Positions 1 through 16,827 of a DNA stretch of 64,000 bases are shown here, piece by piece. Position numbers and translations under genes: made by a program. This stretch comes from Antennarius striatus (taxonomy: Eukaryota > Chordata > Actinopteri > Lophiiformes > Antennariidae): assembly GCF_040054535.1 (NCBI RefSeq), contig NC_090797.1:12897001-12961000 (forward strand), in the 5' to 3' direction. The notes under the pieces were generated by a model. The model was not told where the DNA came from and did no database searches. It saw nothing but the letters and a program-made list of their open reading frames with translations. The stretch's first letter is position 1. Each line of letters opens with the position of its first letter.

Positions 1-1212
1 TGATTCTAACCGTAAGAAAATAGATTCCTGGACCACACCACACAGGAGGGTGGACAGCACTGGATGAAGGGGCAGCGTCTCCAAAAACACTTAAAATACA
101 CAAGAATCTGGTGTTTGTCAAAAATCTTCCTCAGTTTTTCAGACACTCCAGACACACATGGGATCACTGTACCGTTACGCCTGCTCTCCTTCTCTTCTGT
201 CCTCACTGTGTTATTCTTCTGGATCTTCTGTGAGCCTTCACAAAGGTCCGGTCAGGATATCCTGTTCTTTCACCTGGTCTTGGGTACTGGTTGGTGACTT
301 GTCAGGCCTGTTTGTCAGTGTCCTGATGGCGCCAAGCTGGTGCCCAAATGGATGGTGAGAGTCAAAAAACAGGTGTTGGTCTGTTTGTGTTGGAGTCCTG
401 TATACCCCAACACTCACACTTCCGTCATCTTTGATGTTGCTGTCCACCGAGTTGATGTGTCCGGTGAAAGGTTGCACCTCGTGGATTTTGCTCTTGTGTC
501 GTCCATGTACCAGAACCAGTGGCTTGGTGTTGCTCCTTTGAACGAGGTCAGGGCCATGTGTTCCACTTCTTCCATGTACAGATTGGACGCAACAGGAGAC
601 ACCTGAGAGCCCATGGCACATCCGTGTTTCTGCCTATAGAAGCTCCCTCTGTACTGGAAAAAGTTGCTGTTTAGGCAGAGGTCCAGAAGTTGGCAGATCT
701 AGTCAGGGTTGAAGTTTGTCCTGTCGCTGAGGGTGTTGTCCTGTGAAAGCCGTTGCTTTACTGCTTCCACTGCCTCCATTGCATGAACACATGTGAACAG
801 GGAGGTGACGTCATAGGATGCCATGGTCTCATCTGTATCCAATCTCAGTCCTCTCACCTTTTCCACAATGTCCATGGAGTTCTGTATTTGGTAGTGGTTC
901 TTCCTTACGAATGGGGCCAAGATGGTGGCAACATGCTTGGCGATGTCGTATGTGATGCAGAAGGGTCTCCTTCTTTATGATTTTGTGGAGCCCATATATG
1001 CATGGAATGGCTTCCCCAGGGTACAGGCAATGGTATAGCAGGTGGTTTATAGTTTCCTCCATTTGTAGGCATTCCACCACGTTGTTTTTGTAGCTGCTGG
1101 TTGGGTCGTGCTTCAGGGTCTCATCAGTGCTGCTGTCGCTGAGTAGAGACATTACCTTGCTGTGGTAATCTGGTGTGTAGGCAACAGAATGTAAGTGGAA
1201 ATGTTTATTCAC
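1..1212 (-). mobile_element. Penelope-like retroelement, decayed reverse transcriptase part
   Basis: Reading the minus strand from about 1212 down to 1 gives pieces of a Penelope-like element (PLE) reverse transcriptase in at least three frames. Around 700-920 there is a palm-type piece with MASYDVTSLFT. Around 414-614 follow MGSQVSPVASNLYMEE and the catalytic-type WYMDDT. At 250-500 comes INSVDSNIKDDGS and DSHHPFGHQLG, and at 6-206 GVSEKLRKIFDKH, typical of the stretch after the PLE fingers and palm. Frame changes and stops between pieces show it is dead. The window edge cuts it before the GIY-YIG endonuclease part. It lies downstream of glt8d2 in the same orientation. The family call comes from recognised motifs; the subfamily is not determined. 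Confidence 0.8.
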
Positions 1213-1635
1213 AGTTTAATTGACAAGTTTGACTTATATCTAAAGAATAAGACAGTTGATCAACTCAATAAACCAGACTAAATACATCAGTGTGCAAACA
1301 CGTTTAATCTTGCATGTCAGAATACTTTTGAGTTTTGTGTCTATGTGTCTAGATGGGAGTTTTTTTCACTTGGAGCACATTCATACAAGTACAAATGTGG
1401 TGGCTTTATCTGCTACAACAGAAAGGGTCGCAGTTCCTGAATTGACCTGACAAACAGCACAAATGGTTTCTCAAGCAGTTTGTCCGACAACTTCTCAAGA
1501 ACATTCTCCTGTAGTGAATGAAAAATTAATATTTTGTTACATAATTTATTATTGTTTAAGAAAGTCTTGCCCCTCACACGCTTCATATCCCCAGTGGGTC
1601 TAACATGGTAGGTTCCAAAGTTGTCAGTGGTCGAT
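1213..1635 (-). other. glt8d2 3' untranslated region and candidate poly(A) signal
   Basis: This is the stretch 3' of the glt8d2 stop codon on the minus strand. A minus-strand AATAAA sits at 1545-1550, about 86 bases after the stop, and another at 1204-1209 near the edge of the Penelope relic. The first is the more likely cleavage signal by distance. No other coding content is seen. Confidence 0.45.
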
Positions 1636-4600
1636 CTAAGGTCGTACCAATGAAAACTTTTTGGAGGGGTCTGGGATGAACCACTTCTCCCACAGATCCA
1701 GGTGAACAGCCGGGTAATTCCACGGTTTGAACGGACCATTCCAGTGCAGAAGCTGTGCATCCTGTATGAAGTTCTCTGGATAGCGAGCATCTGGACCCCA
1801 TCCTGGACAAACAGGAACTCAGCTGAGGTCAGTGCTGCAGAATCTGACTTTACCTGTGTAAGTATCAGTGGTAACCATTCCACTTTGGAGAGCTTGAACT
1901 GATTCTACATATTAACAGTGATGACCTCACCCAGGTGTCTGACGTGCCACAGTGGGTCCAGTGTTGTGAACTTGTCATGAAACACAATGAGCATCGGTGG
2001 AGTGGCTACACCTCCAGCCATGGCGCTACTGTATAAGTTCAGCCTAGTGGAGAACAGGAAGAGGGTTTCTGATCAGGTGGAGCTCTGACTGCTGCGCAGC
2101 TCTTCAAACTATGCTGAAGTACAGTTTCCGCACTATAAGGCGCACTTAAAAGTCTTGAATTTTCTCAAAAACCGACAGTGCACCTTATAATCCAGTGTGC
2201 CTTATATATGGAAAAAGTTTTAGGATAGGGCATTTGTTGAAGTTGTGCCTTTTAATCCAATGCGCCTTATAATGCGAAAATTACTGTATTAGGACCACAC
2301 TGAGTAAAAAATCTGAGAAAAAAATTATTTCCAAGACATAAAATTAAATTAGCAAAACAAGGTCAAAATTAAGAAAACGATAATGATGGCAGTTATTTTT
2401 TCTGACAAGCAATATCATGAGAATAAAGCCAATAGTTTGGTAAAGAAAATCTTACAGATTACAGGGAAAGAAGTCAAAATTAAAGATGGAATGTTATATA
2501 AAAATTTGTGTTAAACCTACCCTGAACATGAAGAGTCAACTCCATGTTCTTCATTTTGAAACTTGTCTGATATTTTCCCTGCAATGACTTTAAAAATTAT
2601 TCTGACAGAATTTGTATATGACATTATTCCCCTAAAATCATGGCCTTAGAGCTTTTTTCATTTCTTGTAATATGATTTTTCAAAATATGGGATTTTTTCC
2701 CCTTGATGTCATGAAAGTCTTACATAGCAATAAAGATTGCTTTTAATGTTAAATTGCATTCCAATTGAAAATAGTTAACAGTGAAAAGAAAACTGCCAAA
2801 GACTAAAAAATGAAATATTAACATTTTAAAAGACTGAAATACCACATATAGAAAACTAAGGGAGTGCTAACCAAAGGATTTTTTACATTTTTCAGATAAA
2901 AGAAGAGTAACGGATCAGGGAATCTCTATTCTATAGCACCGGCTCCTCCAACTCACTCTACTTATTAAAATTCTGTTCTGTGTGCTAAGCCTCAGAGAAA
3001 TTTTCCAAGTAAACTTGTGTTTAAGTTTATCCTGAGCATCAGACATGAGTTGGTCATGAACATTTCTAGAAATTGCTGATCACTGTGCACACCTGAAATT
3101 TTCCATCCATTTCTCCAGTTGTTTGGTAATCTTCTGTTTCTTCCATTCACCAATATCTGCCACAAACACCCCAGGATTGAAAGAACAATCTTTGGGATGG
3201 ATGCCCAGATCTACAACTTCCTGTTTCCTGTAGTCCAGGAAGCCCATGTAGGTTGTCTAAGGGAAAACTCAGAGGAGAGGATGCCATGTTTCAATGATCA
3301 GCAAAGAAACATATAGCATAAATGTTGATGGCTGCATTTGAAGTGTTGTACTGTACCTGTATAAAATCAGCTGACTATAAATGATGACTATTTTTGGCCT
3401 TAGTAAACTATTGTTTAATAAGGCCAAAAACAAATCAGTCAGCCCTTGAGTTTCCTTTAGAGCCAGTGTCACTAATGGACTGTTCTGACTTTACAGCAAC
3501 GAACCTCAATGAAAATGAATGTATGCAGAAAAAGCATGTGAAAACACACAGTGATGTGATAACAGACAGAAAGCTGAATCCACCTGCATGCTGATGGTGC
3601 GCACCATGTCATGCGTGGGGGGCAGGTCGCAGTCAGTGGCGAAAGCAGCAGCATGACCCGACTTCAGTTTGACACTAAACAGATCCTTGATGTCACCTGC
3701 AGTGCATGAACACAGAATAACGCATCGTATTTACATGCATTCCAGTTCCCATTAGTTTCTTTGATGATTGCTGTTCTTGTTTTTTTAAAAACTTTATTCT
3801 ACTGCAGAACTTTTTACCACGATAATCCACATCTCCTCAATCAAAGCAATTACAGTATTTTCCACATTATAAGGTGCACTGGATTATAAGGTGCACCTTC
3901 AACAAATGGCCTACTTTAAATCTCTTTTCATATATAAAGCGTGCTGGATTATAAGGCGCACTGTCAGATACAGTACAGTATTTGTCATCTCTATTTGGTG
4001 GCTGTATAGTATGTACAGGTGTTTAGCTCTGGTGGAAGTAAGTTCTTAATCTGTGCCTGTGCTGCTGCAACAATGATATACAAAATGCAATGTGGTGTCT
4101 GCTGCAGACACAAAAAAAACCCCCACATGGTACACATGAAACTACTCTTGGGATCAGTTCACACATGAAAATGATGTAGTGAGATCTAGGAAGTCATTGA
4201 TGACTTGGTTGGTTTCACACACACTCCATTGACCCCGGCGGATGTATGAAATAAATCAGATACATACCTTGTACAATGACATCATCGTCCAAGTATATCA
4301 CCTTTTTATGGTTGATGTCAAGTAGAGGTAAGTAAAAGCGTGCAAAGTTGAGCTGCGGAACGAAAGCATTTGACTGTTAGCTGATGCATTTAGACTGTGG
4401 GGTCACACAATCTAGAGCTGCAGCAGGACAACAGGTCCAAAACCAGAACTCACTGGATGTAAAAGATCAGGACGAGAAGAATCTGGTTTCACCTTTCCTC
4501 GCAGCACCATGGGGTTAAATTCAAGAATCTTATACTTGATGCCTTTCAGTTTAGTCTTCTCTATGTACTGCCTGGAAGGAGGTCAAGGTGAGTGAACACA

Positions 4601-7296
4601 AGAGTCGTCAAACCACACCTATCAATATATCATGGCTCAATGTTAATGGTGCTCAACAATCACAGAGAACAATGCTAAAAAATATTAAAAAGCCTTAAAT
4701 TTGGAGTAAATGCAAAAATGAGTAAAAGTACATTGAATGACAGATGATGTGCACAACAAGAGAACTCCTGCAGACATGTCATTCATCAAATCCCTAAAAA
4801 CAGGACGAACCTGGTCTGTTTGATGGCATCACGGAGAGTAACAATGTAGAAGAACACGCTGGCATCTGTATTGCTATGTATGCTGTTGATGGTTGCCATG
4901 GTTGCACCCATGCGTTCCTCTGATGCACAGATGATGATGGGGATGGTGTTGTCCTTTGGCGCTGTCACCGTAGGAACATGTGCTTCTTTCCTGACACTCT
5001 TCAAGCGTCCTGAGAGGAATCAGAGGACAGGGCAGAAGGCGGGGTACACCCTGGGTAAGTTGCCAGTTTTTTGCAGGGCCACACAAGGATTTATTTAGAT
5101 TTAGGTAATTATTACAAGTGAATTTAGTGATGAAATAGAACATTAATTGTTCAGTTCACATCCAATGCATTCTAGGAACTCTCATGCCACCCAGACAGAC
5201 ATTCTTGCGTATCTGGGAAATATCTGAACATTTCTAACACGATCTTTGCTGCACAACAAATCCCACAGAAAAAAGAAAATCTAAATGAGCAACATAATAA
5301 TCTATTCCTTAATGATGGGCCTCACACCATTGGTTCCTACAGATGAGCTCTTTTTTCAAAGGTTTTCTACAAAAATGCTCCATCGTGAACTAAAACAGCT
5401 GGATTACAGAAGCTTTTCTTAAACTTCCTGACGAATAAAGGATACATTCCCTCTACTGTAAATCTTTGCAGTCAATCTCCATGTAAGTTGGTTAAGTGAT
5501 CTGATATATTGATCTTGACAGTGCTATGCTGTACACTGCAATACAATCTATGAAAAAAAATGTGATTACAGAAATTTCATGTTATTGACAAGACTTTATT
5601 GTTAATGTTACTACACACAAGAATACATTAATGAACTACACTTTTATTTGCAGTAAAATTGTTAAATTATAAAATACAGTAAGGAATTGAGTATTAAGGC
5701 AACAATATGGTGAAAATAAACTCAAACTGCCCAGTAACTACATTTAATACCTCTGTAGATAGATAGAGAGAATCCATGTTGATATGCTGCTACTATTACG
5801 TACATTACAGTAAATGTCATGGGTTTGACTTTATTACTTTACTTGATTACTAGAAGTAATGCACAGTTCTAGTACTCATTTATAACAGGAAGATTCACAA
5901 CTTCAGAGTACAATGGAGACCTAGAGAAGAAGAGGACAAAGGCCTGGGATCTACTGCGAAACATGTGACAAGCCTACTTTACTGCTCTAATGTTTTATAG
6001 ATATGAATGAAACCTGTGTCGATGTACCTAGTGGTTTGGGTGGAGGGGGGGCTCGGTACAGTGTACTGTGTATGAGGTAACACACCATCAGCACCAGCAG
6101 CACCAGGAGGATCCGGTTAACTGAAACACATGGAAGAGAGGCCCATCTAGTGTTAGCCAATCAAACCCTCATTACATTTTCTGCTGATAAATTATATACT
6201 ACAGAAATAAAAATGTGCATAAAATGTGACATGACATTTTTGGTTGTCATGTTTCCTTATAATGGCTGCAGAAAAGCCACACCAGTACTCATCTGCAACC
6301 AGTTAAAAATACTTTTATCATTTTGGATCCGTCTCAAATGTCGTAAATTACTGTTCACTCAATTTGTTACATTCAACAACCCTGTGTTTGAAACGATGAG
6401 TTTATTTATTAATTCATTCATTAATTTCATTATGTTTGCCTTTTAAGCTCCTCTTGCAAAAAGGTCACTCAGAATTAGCAATGTTAGAGGTGACTATGTT
6501 GGGGGAAAAAAGGGTGTGTGTACTTATCAATCACCTCTTTTGATGAATTTGAGTATTTTTGTAAGAATTTGTCACTTGTGAAAATCTTTATTGAAACAAA
6601 TTAAGGCAGGCGTATCACCAGGGGACCCATGAGGTAGTTTGCTGTCCAGTCTCTGGTCTTGCTCACTGACTGCTAAGTCTTGGACCTTGAAGCATCAGGG
6701 AACTATTGGCAGTGAGGTTATGCTGCTGAAGGAACTTTGGAGTACTGGGATGAGAATGTAGGAATGCTGATGGGGATAGCCAAAACCGGCTCCAGAACTG
6801 ATGTTTGGCATAGGCAATGAAACTGAATTTGGCAGATTCTCAGGGGACACAGTCATAGTATAAAGGGCCACTTTGAGAACAAGCAAGCTAAAGATGGTTT
6901 TCAATATCACCATCACCAGCAACACTTTCCAACTCCTCTTGGATCCTGAGGTGTTTCAAAGTCACATGACACATATAATATTTCCATTTCTGGCTTAACG
7001 TAGTCCGATATCTGCTGAGTTATTTTGATGTGATGTGAAATCTGAATCTATGAGGTGTTAATGTTACGCTGCTCGGCAGGGGTTGTGACAGAAAGGAGAA
7101 CTACAGTCTCTGCATACGGAGGCACGTTCATGTTCATATCTACAAATGTTCATAAGTCGAACATTCATATCTTGAGGACTACCTGTATAGAGACCTGTAA
7201 AAGGTTAGTTGGTTAGAATGCAAACTAAAGTTGGAATCACCATTATCACCTTTACATATGACTTAATTTTCACTTACTTTTTCTCAGGAGAGACAT
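1636..7296 (-). CDS. glt8d2: Glycosyltransferase 8 domain-containing protein 2
   Basis: Nine coding exons on the complement: 7278-7296, 6028-6120, 4811-5009, 4454-4571, 4268-4352, 3584-3696, 3093-3256, 1931-2043, 1636-1802. They total 1071 nt, or 356 residues; human GLT8D2 has about 349. The start exon is only 19 nt (MSLLRK) and is joined in phase to a signal-anchor segment at residues about 10-24 (ILLVLLVLMVCYLI), predicting a type II Golgi membrane protein. The GT8 fold follows: IPIIICASEERMGATMATI, then FNPMVLRGKVKPDSSRPDLL, the metal/sugar-nucleotide motif LDDDV (Asp165-167), GHAAAFATDCDLPP, CSFNPGVFVAD and the C-terminal LLHWNG. The sugar donor and acceptor of this family are poorly known. 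The match to GLT8D2 is closer than to GLT8D1, for example at SNTDA and FNPMVL. Several donors are weak (GTTCGT, GTGTGC, GTGGAT). Orientation is divergent from ankrd16. Confidence 0.92.
2120..2288. mobile_element. TA-flanked MITE, CTATAAGGCGCAC family, copy 1
   Basis: The element runs from TACAGTTTCCGCACTATAA to ATGCGAAAATTACTGTA. Its ends are imperfect inverted repeats flanked by TA, and it carries repeated blocks of the word CCTTATA/TATAAGG. It is 169 bp long and lies in a glt8d2 intron. The TA ends suggest Tc1/mariner-type mobilisation, but the autonomous partner is not known to me. Confidence 0.7.
3851..3980. mobile_element. CTATAAGGCGCAC-family MITE, copy 2
   Basis: It starts TACAGTATTTTCCACATTAT and contains TATAAGGTGCACTGGATTATA and TATAAGGCGCACTGTCAG. 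It matches the elements near 2120 and 60477. The right terminus is eroded, so the end is approximate. It lies in a glt8d2 intron between exons 5 and 6. Confidence 0.65.
5010..5095 (-). repeat. SINE/LINE-tail repeat forming the glt8d2 exon 3 acceptor
   Basis: On the minus strand this reads through CCCTGCAAAAAACTGGCAAC and GGGTGTACCCCGCCTTCTGC, the conserved tail of the fish repeat family also seen at 14432, 30917, 38118, 45470 and 51324. It ends in CTCTGATTCCTCTCAG directly at the exon 3 boundary (5009/5010). The pyrimidine tract and AG of glt8d2 exon 3 therefore appear to lie in, or abut, repeat-derived sequence. Confidence 0.6.
7060..7197. mobile_element. Right-end fragment of an ACAGGTAGTC-type MITE
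   Basis: It contains CAGGGGTTGTGACAGAAAGG and ends CTTGAGGACTACCTGTA. The same block (GGGGTTGTGGCAGAAAG to GAACTACCTGTA) forms the right end of the element at 34253-35332. The left terminus is not visible here. It lies in glt8d2 intron 1. Confidence 0.5.
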
Positions 7297-9161
7297 TTTT
7301 CATGTTTGCTTTCAGCAACATCTACAAAAACAGACAGGAAGAAAACAGAAGACCTAAGAGACACTCAATTCTGTCACCAGAGACACACAACTGACTAGTA
7401 CATGATAAATGCCCATTCTAGTGAAATGATCGATAATATCCGCTTCACCTCTGGGTGGAGATCATAATAGCTGACTGGTGTATTTACATATTTAATTCAT
7501 TATGTTTAAGATTGTGCTTTTCCAACTATGACAAATTTTTATTCACAAGCCAACCAATTAAATGGCTTTTGACTTCTTTGCTGCTTCAAACTCTATTTAT
7601 TATTCTTATTGTCATCGGTGGCTTTAACTGACCCCGTTATTTGCATTTCTGGTATGAAGTGGATAAGCCTCAGCAGGAAATGACATGCTTTAAGCTACTC
7701 ATCAGGTTAGTTGTTACACATACAGAACAGCATCTGACACTAACTACTATATTAACAGACAGCTGAAATGGAATAGGCTGTGCAGAACATTTGTTTGAGG
7801 TGTGTCGTTGTCCTTGTTTGGTGCAGCACAACACATCTGGAGCTGTTTAGCTCGGATACTTTTCCCAGAAGGCAGAGCAGCTTAAATACTGTCTCCAGCC
7901 TGCAGTTGAGCAACTGGCTATCCACCCATGACTACAATGTAATGCGCTTGTTCAACAGTTATTAATGCAATGAAGATTGCAGAACTGTACCATCAGAAAT
8001 ATCGTGTCACAATGTTATATATATGATTGATTTTGATAACATGTATGACAAATCTCTCTTAAATATCTTCTTCAAGGAAGTGATTTATATGAATGGTTTC
8101 TGATCATTTGGCACTTAGGAAACTACTTTGTACACACAGTTCCAAAGAAGTTCCAAAAAGTGGGCATGTGCTGTAACTGTGTGTGTTTCAAGTGAAGTGA
8201 GTGGGGGGTGGGGATCCAGTCTGAACCACAGAAGTCATCACCAAAAAGAAAAGAAAAAAGGGTTTTCAGAGTTAGTTCTTCAGTCTGGGATTTAAATATC
8301 TGGGGAATAAATATTTGGAATCAACAAACAGATAAACTATTTCAAACCTATGACCATGACTTGCAGAGTCATGAAACATATTGAAACAATCAACTGTCCA
8401 GCGTTTTCTTTTTTTGTTTGGGACACTGTCCAAACATTTTAAATAAGGAAACTTCATATCTCTTCTTTTTGAAGAGATGTGATTTTCTATGTGTCGTGGG
8501 ACAAACAGTTCTGATAAACAATGACAGAACAGGAGGGTACAAATAGCACAAAACTCAGGAACATATCTGCGAAAACATGATCAACTGCAAACACGGCCTT
8601 AAACACAGATATAAAGTAAAGAGGCGCGCCCCTGCAGGTAATATAGATGATCACTTATTTAAAAGTGTAGTGCATGCAAAAGAACATTGAAAATGTGTGG
8701 AATAGACTGTCTCACCAGGTTTAGCGGTGCTGATGTGGTGTGAGTCATTCCTGTGAGTCAAACATGTTGTAAAGCCTGTGAGGACACTGAGACCCACTCT
8801 CTCTAACAGCCCCACCACTTCTCCTCTCTCCCATCCCTTCTTTCTCTCCCCCCCCCTTCCCTCCCTCCATCCATCCAGCTGGGACTCATCTTCCTCACAC
8901 CCACCCACCCCCGATCAGATCATTCTGTCATTTATCCAGACAATGGATCACCAATGAGACATAGTGATCGTGTAATTCATACCCTTTAAGGAAGTATTCG
9001 GTTCAGTTTGACAAAACAAACAACTAAAGTAACTTTGACACTAACTTTTTTCCAGGGAAAAGAATGTTATGTGTATTTCAACTTTATTTAACTGTATTTA
9101 ATTTGTTGATATTGAGCAAATGAATTGTAAATTGCTGTAAATTGCGATCGCGAACGAAAGA

Positions 9162-9180
9162 ACTACATTACCCATAATGC
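9162..9180 (+). promoter_or_regulatory. ZNF143/THAP11 (SBS)-like motif upstream of ankrd16
   Basis: The sequence ACTACATTACCCATAATGC resembles the known ZNF143/THAP11 site ACTACAATTCCCAGCATGC, with four mismatches. It sits about 500 bp before the ankrd16 start, next to a CpG-bearing patch GCGATCGCGAACG, and between two divergent genes. The assignment is by motif only. Confidence 0.5.
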
Positions 9181-9546
9181 TTATGGCGTCTATGTATTGG
9201 AAGGACGGTTAAAACGCCCTTTAAAACTCTTCCACAAAAGTTTGGGTTCTCCACATTTCTTCAGTACATGATTTCATTTGTTCTTATGGATATTATTACT
9301 ATTGCTCTGTGGAAATGTGTTTTTATTAATACCAACCAGCTAATTGTCAGAAGATGTTAGAAATAAAACATTTTTTGTCTTGTTTTATTTGACAAAGGTT
9401 TCGTTGAGTTATATTTAGTATTTTCGCACACATACGTCAGGCTTTTATTGTCTTTATGTGAAACACACAAAATACACTTAAATTAAATTTATAGCATATT
9501 TTCCTTGAATATATCGTAGACGAGACCGTTCCAGTGAAAGGTCATG

Positions 9547-9576
9547 ATTGGCCACTTAAGTTTCCCCTATAAATAC
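9547..9576 (+). promoter_or_regulatory. ankrd16 core promoter: inverted CCAAT and TATA
   Basis: GATTGGCC at 9547-9554 is an inverted CCAAT box (NF-Y type). CTATAAATA at 9568-9576 is a TATA-like element about 100 bp before the start codon at 9677. Spacing is normal for a vertebrate core promoter. Transcription start was not observed. Confidence 0.5.
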
Positions 9577-9676
9577 ATGGTAAACAATCTGTAGCATGTC
9601 ATAGAGCGCTTCATCTGTGCTTTAAACTGATATAGTACTTTAGGGTTCCTGTAGCTGCCTTTAATCTCCACCCAGC

Positions 9677-15014
<5,338 letters not shown>

Positions 15015-16827
15015 CAAATGAAAGCATTTGTGGAGGACAGACTGGTGGAAATAGAGTATAATAAAGTATTATCTAGCCCAACATTGCCTGATCTGCTGCT
15101 TTATAGATGTTTCACAAAATAAAAATAATTTGGTATCAAGAATTTATCCGAAATGAAACATGATTAACATGAAATAGTGGATTCTTCTCTGCTCCTGCAG
15201 AGAAGTAGAGAACAAGTGGAATTTTTAAGAAGAGTAGCTGATGGTGTGTCGTCATTTAGTCATATTCATGCAGGTATTCTGTCCTAGGCTGATGCTCTGA
15301 GCCAAACCAAGTCAAGCCAAAAAAATTACACACACAAAGACTTAAAGTGGAGGAAACGGTCTGGAACATTTTATGTGAATACAATCAAGTAGTCTGGTTT
15401 GCATGGGTGACAGTCAGTCTGCGTTTGTGACAGATCTATGGTCTGTTATACTTACATCAAACCTGACCTCTACGCTCATGGCTTCCACTGCAATAAATGA
15501 CATTAAAATAACTTGCTGTTTGTAGCAAATGATCATAGTCCTGCATGCGAATAATATCCTGTTTGGAGACCAACCACATGCTAACCTCCTCTGTCTCAAA
15601 TGACTTATTATTTGTTGTTGATCCCTCAATTGGGGAATTTTTTTTTTCACTGTAGTGTATTTTCACATACATACAGAATCCAGAAGGTGAACTGGAATCT
15701 GTCCAGCTACCAATCCACAGTGCACATTGTGGTCCACACCCTTCAGATTGGGCTGCTATCTAGGCAACAAATGAAAGATTTAGATTTTTCGCCATGAGGC
15801 ATTCACATAGAACTTGGATCTGCAGAAATGTTTATTTACAGGGAAAACGGCTCATTTCCACAGCTGCCTGCATTTCTTTTTCCGCTGCTTCCTGGATTCC
15901 ACCCTAAATGAAATGTTCTGAATCCCACAATGCGTATGGAATTAAAGTTTCATTTAAAGATGACTGTGATTTCTGTGTTGTACGACGGCCCTCAGGGTTC
16001 TTGTGAAGATAAAGAAAATTAAAAAATAATCATTGATCCACTACTTTATCCAGGCCTACTCTTAAATTCAGTGTTTCCAGTCTTTGGGACATTTCCCACT
16101 CATTTCCCACCCTTACACCGTTTCATGAGATTCCTATAAAGATCCATATTTTTTTGTCTGTTCTCTTGGATATTGTGAAATTAGACATTTTTATAACATT
16201 TTCACAAATGACTCTAAAACCAATTAACTGAGTTTGACCAAGCTTTATGGCGGATTGGGACCTAGGGCCAGACAAGATCCTCATTACATTTAGGGAACTG
16301 TAGCTTGTTCTTAACATTAATTAGGAATTATTTTTTATTAAAACAAACTGTGGATTTTTCTAAGATCTCCCTTTTTCATGTGTGTTTCTACTAAAGAGGT
16401 AAACAGTCTCATAGTACTGTACTGTTCTCTGCCGGATGTCCTGCTCCTGCCTTTATAGCCTGCCATCAATCCTGCACGTGACTGACTTGAGACTACAACC
16501 AATGGTGCGACGACCTGTAGGTCCAAATATGGAAAAGTTATGAGACATACCAAATAGTTTCGGAGGGGGGGGGAGAGCTCACATAAAAGTTATATTACTT
16601 ATAAGTAAATTCGTAATGTCTGCTCCCTTAAATGTCTTTCATAATATTTTCGCTTATGAACTTTTCAACCAGACATTTTGCGCCTTCTCCCAAATGACTG
16701 ACAGCTGGGAATCCCCGCCCCCACCGGGCCACACCACCGGGCACCACCCGTTCACAATTCGAGCTCCGCAGGTCTCCATTTTGTTCTTCCACGGTGTCAA
16801 CGAACTGAGAAGTCGAAATTTGGAAAA
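15015..16827. other. ankrd16 3' region and gdi2 upstream region
   Basis: The first part is the ankrd16 3' UTR, with AATAAA at 15060-15065. No gene is seen from about 15130 to 16440. Before gdi2 there is a CCAAT at 16499-16503, a poly(G) run at 16565-16572, a GC box CCCGCCCCC near 16711, and a GC-rich stretch up to the start codon. These are consistent with a housekeeping-type promoter for gdi2. Confidence 0.5.

Larger units (their letters stand above)
7297..9676. other. Divergent intergenic region, glt8d2 to ankrd16
   Basis: About 2.4 kb lies between the two divergent start codons. It contains a pyrimidine-rich block at 8810-8915, a GC-rich patch at 8621-8638 and the ankrd16 promoter elements from 9162 onward. 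Non-coding 5' exons of glt8d2 may lie here but cannot be placed by eye. No open frame with recognisable protein was found. Confidence 0.5.

Noticed and set aside
6695-6925. Minus-strand frame starting with a hydrophobic stretch in glt8d2 intron 1
   Set aside because: It resembles a signal sequence by composition only; no downstream domain and no splice support. The true start exon is at 7278-7296.
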